Below are positions 61,490 to 64,000 of a stretch of 64,000 bases of DNA, piece by piece. The DNA comes from Pseudomonas lutea (GTDB taxonomy: Bacteria; Pseudomonadota; Gammaproteobacteria; Pseudomonadales; Pseudomonadaceae): contig NZ_JRMB01000001.1 in the NCBI RefSeq assembly GCF_000759445.1, positions 186,001 to 250,000 on the forward strand, written 5' to 3'. The first letter of the stretch is position 1; every line of letters starts with the position of its first letter. The notes beneath the pieces were generated by a model. That model saw only the letters and a program-made list of their open reading frames with translations, ran no database searches and was not told the DNA's origin. The translations under genes and the position numbers were made by a program.

Positions 61490-62506
61490 ATGACACGAAT
61501 TGGTTCCCGTTCCACCGGTCGTCCCACCCTGAATGAAGTCGCAAAACTCGCCGCTGTGTCGCCGATTACTGCCTCCCGTGCCTTGCGCGGCGTGGCCACG
61601 GTGGCGCCGGAGCTGGTTGAAAAAGTCCGCGCTGCTGCGTTGAGTCTAGGCTATGTCGCCAATCCTGCTGCGCGGGCTCTGGCATCGTCGCAAAGCCAGT
61701 CGGTTGTGGTGCTGGTGCCGTCGCTGTCCAACCAGCTGTTTATCGAAACCCTTGAGGCCATTCAAACCGTGCTGCGGCCCCGCGGGCTCGAAGTGGTGAT
61801 CGGCAACTATCACTACTCGCCCATAGAAGAAGAGAACCTGTTGCGCAGTCATCTTTCCCAGCGACCGCGCGGCATCTTGCTGACCGGCTTTGACCGCAGT
61901 GCGGCGGCGCAGCAGTTGCTGGCTGCGAGCGGTTTGCCCTGCGTGCATATGATGGAACTGGACCCGTCTCGTGCCGAGCCGTGCGTGGGATTTTCCCAGC
62001 AACAGGCGGGGGCTGAGGCGGCGCGGCATTTGTTGAGCCGAGGCCGGCGGCGTCTGGCCTATGTCGCGGCGCAACTGGACCCTCGTGTGCTTCAGCGCGG
62101 GGTGGGCTTTCGCAGCGCGCTGGAAGACCAGGGGCTGTATGACGAAACGCTGCAAGTGGCCTCGCCGCTGCCGTCGTCCATCGGTTTGGGCAGCGAACTG
62201 TTTGGCCGTCTTATCGAAGAACACCCGGACGTGGACGGCGTGTTTTTCTGCAACGACGACCTGGCCCAGGGGGCGACGCTGGAGGCGCTGCGGCGGGGCA
62301 TCCGGATTCCGCAGCAGGTGTCGTTGATCGGCTTCAACGACCTGCCGGGCTCGGCGCACATGGTCCCCCGGCTGACCTCTATCCGCACCCCGCGTGAACA
62401 AGTCGGACAGCGCGCCGCGCAATTGCTCCTCGGTTTGCTGGACGGCACCGTTCAGCAGGCGCAGGTGGATTTGGGGTTTGAATTGGTGGTGCGGGAAAGC
62501 ACCTGA
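61490..62506 (+). CDS. gntR: LacI-family repressor of the gluconate genes
   Basis: A 338-residue LacI-type regulator. HTH and hinge: TLNEVAKLAAVSPITASRALRG and NPAARALASSQSQSVVVLVPS, followed by the periplasmic-binding-protein-like core (FFCNDDLAQGATLEALRRGIRIPQQVSLIGFND). It is divergent from gntK, with operators in between, and corresponds to PA2320. Gluconate or 6-phosphogluconate should relieve repression. No strong ribosome site precedes ATG 61490. Confidence 0.9.
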   Translation: MTRIGSRSTGRPTLNEVAKLAAVSPITASRALRGVATVAPELVEKVRAAALSLGYVANPAARALASSQSQSVVVLVPSLSNQLFIETLEAIQTVLRPRGLEVVIGNYHYSPIEEENLLRSHLSQRPRGILLTGFDRSAAAQQLLAASGLPCVHMMELDPSRAEPCVGFSQQQAGAEAARHLLSRGRRRLAYVAAQLDPRVLQRGVGFRSALEDQGLYDETLQVASPLPSSIGLGSELFGRLIEEHPDVDGVFFCNDDLAQGATLEALRRGIRIPQQVSLIGFNDLPGSAHMVPRLTSIRTPREQVGQRAAQLLLGLLDGTVQQAQVDLGFELVVREST

Positions 62507-62548
62507 CGGGTTGGCCAGCCGGATGAGTGTCGGGCTTTAAAACCTTTT

Positions 62549-62619
62549 CGCGGGCAAGCGCGCTCCTACAGTGGTTTTGCGGCGAACGCATAATCTGTAG
62601 GAGCCGGCTTGCTGGCGAA
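62549..62619. repeat. REP sequences between gntR and glcB
   Basis: CGCGGGCAAGCGCGCTCCTA at 62549-62568 and TGTAGGAGCCGGCTTGCTGG from 62596 are inverted relatives of two REP subtypes seen elsewhere in the window. They lie between the converging gntR and glcB genes. Confidence 0.75.
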
Positions 62620-62711
62620 CGCGGTGTCTGGGGTACCCCGTCGTTCGCCAGAATATGAGGCACTGGCAGCGCCTACCGCCCCGGCGTCGGGGGAGGCAGG
62701 CAGCCTGGCGA

Positions 62712-64000
62712 TCAATGCGCTTTCTTGAACGCCAGCCGGAACTCGTGCAGCAGCGGTTCGGTATACCCGCTCGGCTGCTCGCGGCCTTTGAACACCAATG
62801 CACACGCGGCCTGGAACGCCACCGACTTTTCAAAGTTGCCCGCCATCGGCGTGTAGGCCGAATCGCCGGCATTCTGCCGGTCGACCACCTTCGCCATGCG
62901 CTTCAAAGCGTCTTTCACGTAGTCCTCGGAGACCACCCCGTGACGCAGCCAGTTAGCGATGTGCTGGCTGGAAATGCGCAGTGTCGCGCGGTCTTCCATC
63001 AGCCCTACGTTGTGAATGTCCGGCACCTTCGAGCAGCCCACGCCTTGCTCCACCCAGCGCACCACGTAGCCAAGCAACCCCTGAGCGTTGTTCTCCACCT
63101 CTTCGCGAATCTGATCCTCGTTCCACTTGGCCTCGTCGACGACGGGGATGCTGAGCAGATCGAGCAGGATGTCCTCGCTGATGCTGTCCAGATCGACCTG
63201 CTCCAGCTCCTGCTGCACGGCTTTGACATCCACTTTGTGGTAGTGCAACGCATGCAGCGTGGCCGCGGTCGGGGAGGGGACCCAGGCGGTAGTGGCCCCG
63301 GATTTGGGATGGCCAATCTTTTGTTCCAGCATGTCGGCCATCAGGTCCGGCATCGCCCACATGCCCTTGCCGATCTGCGCGCGACCACGCAGCCCGCAGG
63401 CAAGACCGACCAGCACGTTGTTGCGCTCGTATGCCTTGATCCACGGCGTGGCTTTCATGTCGCCCTTGCGCAGCATCGGGCCAGCTTCCATGGAGCTGTG
63501 CATCTCGTCGCCGGTGCGGTCGAGGAATCCGGTGTTGATGAACGCCACCCGTGAAGAAGCAGCTTCGATGCACGCCTTGAGGTTGACGCTGGTGCGCCGC
63601 TCTTCGTCCATGATGCCCATCTTCAACGTGTTGCGCGGGATCTTGAGCACATCTTCGATACGGCTGAACAGCGTGTTGGCGAACGCAACTTCGTCAGGTC
63701 CGTGCATCTTCGGTTTGACGATATAGACGCTGCCGGCACGGGAGTTGGTGCGATGGTGCAGGTCGTGCAGGGCGATCAGACTGGTGATGACGCCGTCAAG
63801 GATGCCTTCCGGGATTTCCCTGTCGCCGTCGTAAAGAATCGCCGGGTTGGTCATCAGATGGCCGACGTTGCGGATGAACAGCAGCGAGCGCCCGTGCAAT
63901 GTCATTTCGCTGCCGTCGGCTGCGGTGTACTGGCGGTCGGCGTTCAGGCGCCGCGTGATGGTCTTGCCGCCCTTGACGAGTGCTTCGGTCAGGTCGCCCT
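62712..64000 (-). CDS. glcB: malate synthase G, C-terminal part (gene begins right of window)
   Basis: The frame runs open from the stop at 62712 to the right edge, about 429 residues; the ATG at 63905 is internal (preceded in frame by [19 protein letters not shown]). [57 protein letters not shown] and [19 protein letters not shown] are malate synthase G signatures; the Asp in the C-terminal region ([28 protein letters not shown]) is near the catalytic base. It condenses glyoxylate and acetyl-CoA to malate. Confidence 0.95.
   Translation of the reverse strand, partial: GDLTEALVKGGKTITRRLNADRQYTAADGSEMTLHGRSLLFIRNVGHLMTNPAILYDGDREIPEGILDGVITSLIALHDLHHRTNSRAGSVYIVKPKMHGPDEVAFANTLFSRIEDVLKIPRNTLKMGIMDEERRTSVNLKACIEAASSRVAFINTGFLDRTGDEMHSSMEAGPMLRKGDMKATPWIKAYERNNVLVGLACGLRGRAQIGKGMWAMPDLMADMLEQKIGHPKSGATTAWVPSPTAATLHALHYHKVDVKAVQQELEQVDLDSISEDILLDLLSIPVVDEAKWNEDQIREEVENNAQGLLGYVVRWVEQGVGCSKVPDIHNVGLMEDRATLRISSQHIANWLRHGVVSEDYVKDALKRMAKVVDRQNAGDSAYTPMAGNFEKSVAFQAACALVFKGREQPSGYTEPLLHEFRLAFKKAH

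Overview
The window is chromosomal DNA of a Pseudomonas, most likely a plant- or soil-associated species of the P. syringae / P. fluorescens type rather than P. aeruginosa. The evidence is the high GC content, gene families typical of the genus (PACE efflux protein, DUF1652, ZapE, RsmA/CsrA paralogue, malate synthase G), and many short intergenic REP sequences of the kind 'GTAGGAGCGCGCTTGCCCGC', which occur singly, as inverted pairs, and here also in tandem arrays. No phage, insertion sequence, integron or CRISPR array was recognised.

Layout. 1-7.5 kb: housekeeping and metabolic genes (end of a 3-hydroxyacyl-CoA dehydrogenase, a glutamine amidotransferase, CorA-type metal transporter, PlsC-type acyltransferase, crotonase, a purine/cytosine permease). 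7.5-9.5 kb: an XRE regulator, an AT-richer patch with two overlapping unknown small genes, and tRNA-Ser(GGA). 9.6-17.9 kb: an SDR oxidoreductase divergent from a LysR gene broken by one in-frame amber codon, an isochorismatase-like hydrolase, a SulP transporter, an MFS exporter, zapE, RarD-type transporter and an HD hydrolase. 18-25 kb: repeats, MFS, AhpD-like protein, PACE efflux protein with its divergent LysR, and a LysR divergent from a DUF969-DUF979 membrane pair.

25.4-31 kb is a 2-deoxyribose regulon: kinase (deoK), permease (deoP), mutarotase-like DeoX, DeoR-family repressor and aldolase (deoC). Operator palindromes of the form TGTTA-N6-TAACA, or close variants, lie in front of deoK and between the repressor and deoC. 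34-44.3 kb is a C5-dicarboxylate (itaconate) degradation cluster in the gene order known from P. aeruginosa PA0877-PA0886: LysR regulator, itaconyl-CoA hydratase, acyl-CoA dehydrogenase, MmgE/PrpD protein, CoA-transferase, citramalyl-CoA lyase and a three-part TRAP transporter. The products would take itaconate in, activate it to the CoA ester, hydrate it and cleave it to acetyl-CoA and pyruvate.

44.5-50.6 kb is the most unusual locus. A 1313-residue VgrG carries a C-terminal DUF2235 (Tle1-type phospholipase) domain. It is followed, through an ATGA overlap, by three tandem DUF2931 lipoproteins of exactly equal length on an exact 742-bp period. They are mosaics of each other and are best read as an amplified set of immunity proteins for a type VI secretion effector.

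50.7-64 kb: a 24-residue membrane peptide gene beside a membrane protein, a GNAT acetyltransferase, small hypothetical proteins around an AT-rich gap, an orphan FAD oxidoreductase, a secreted M20 peptidase, a CsrA paralogue, the gluconate regulon (gnuT, gntK, gntR with three AGCGCT-centred operator-like palindromes), and the C-terminal part of malate synthase G running off the right edge.
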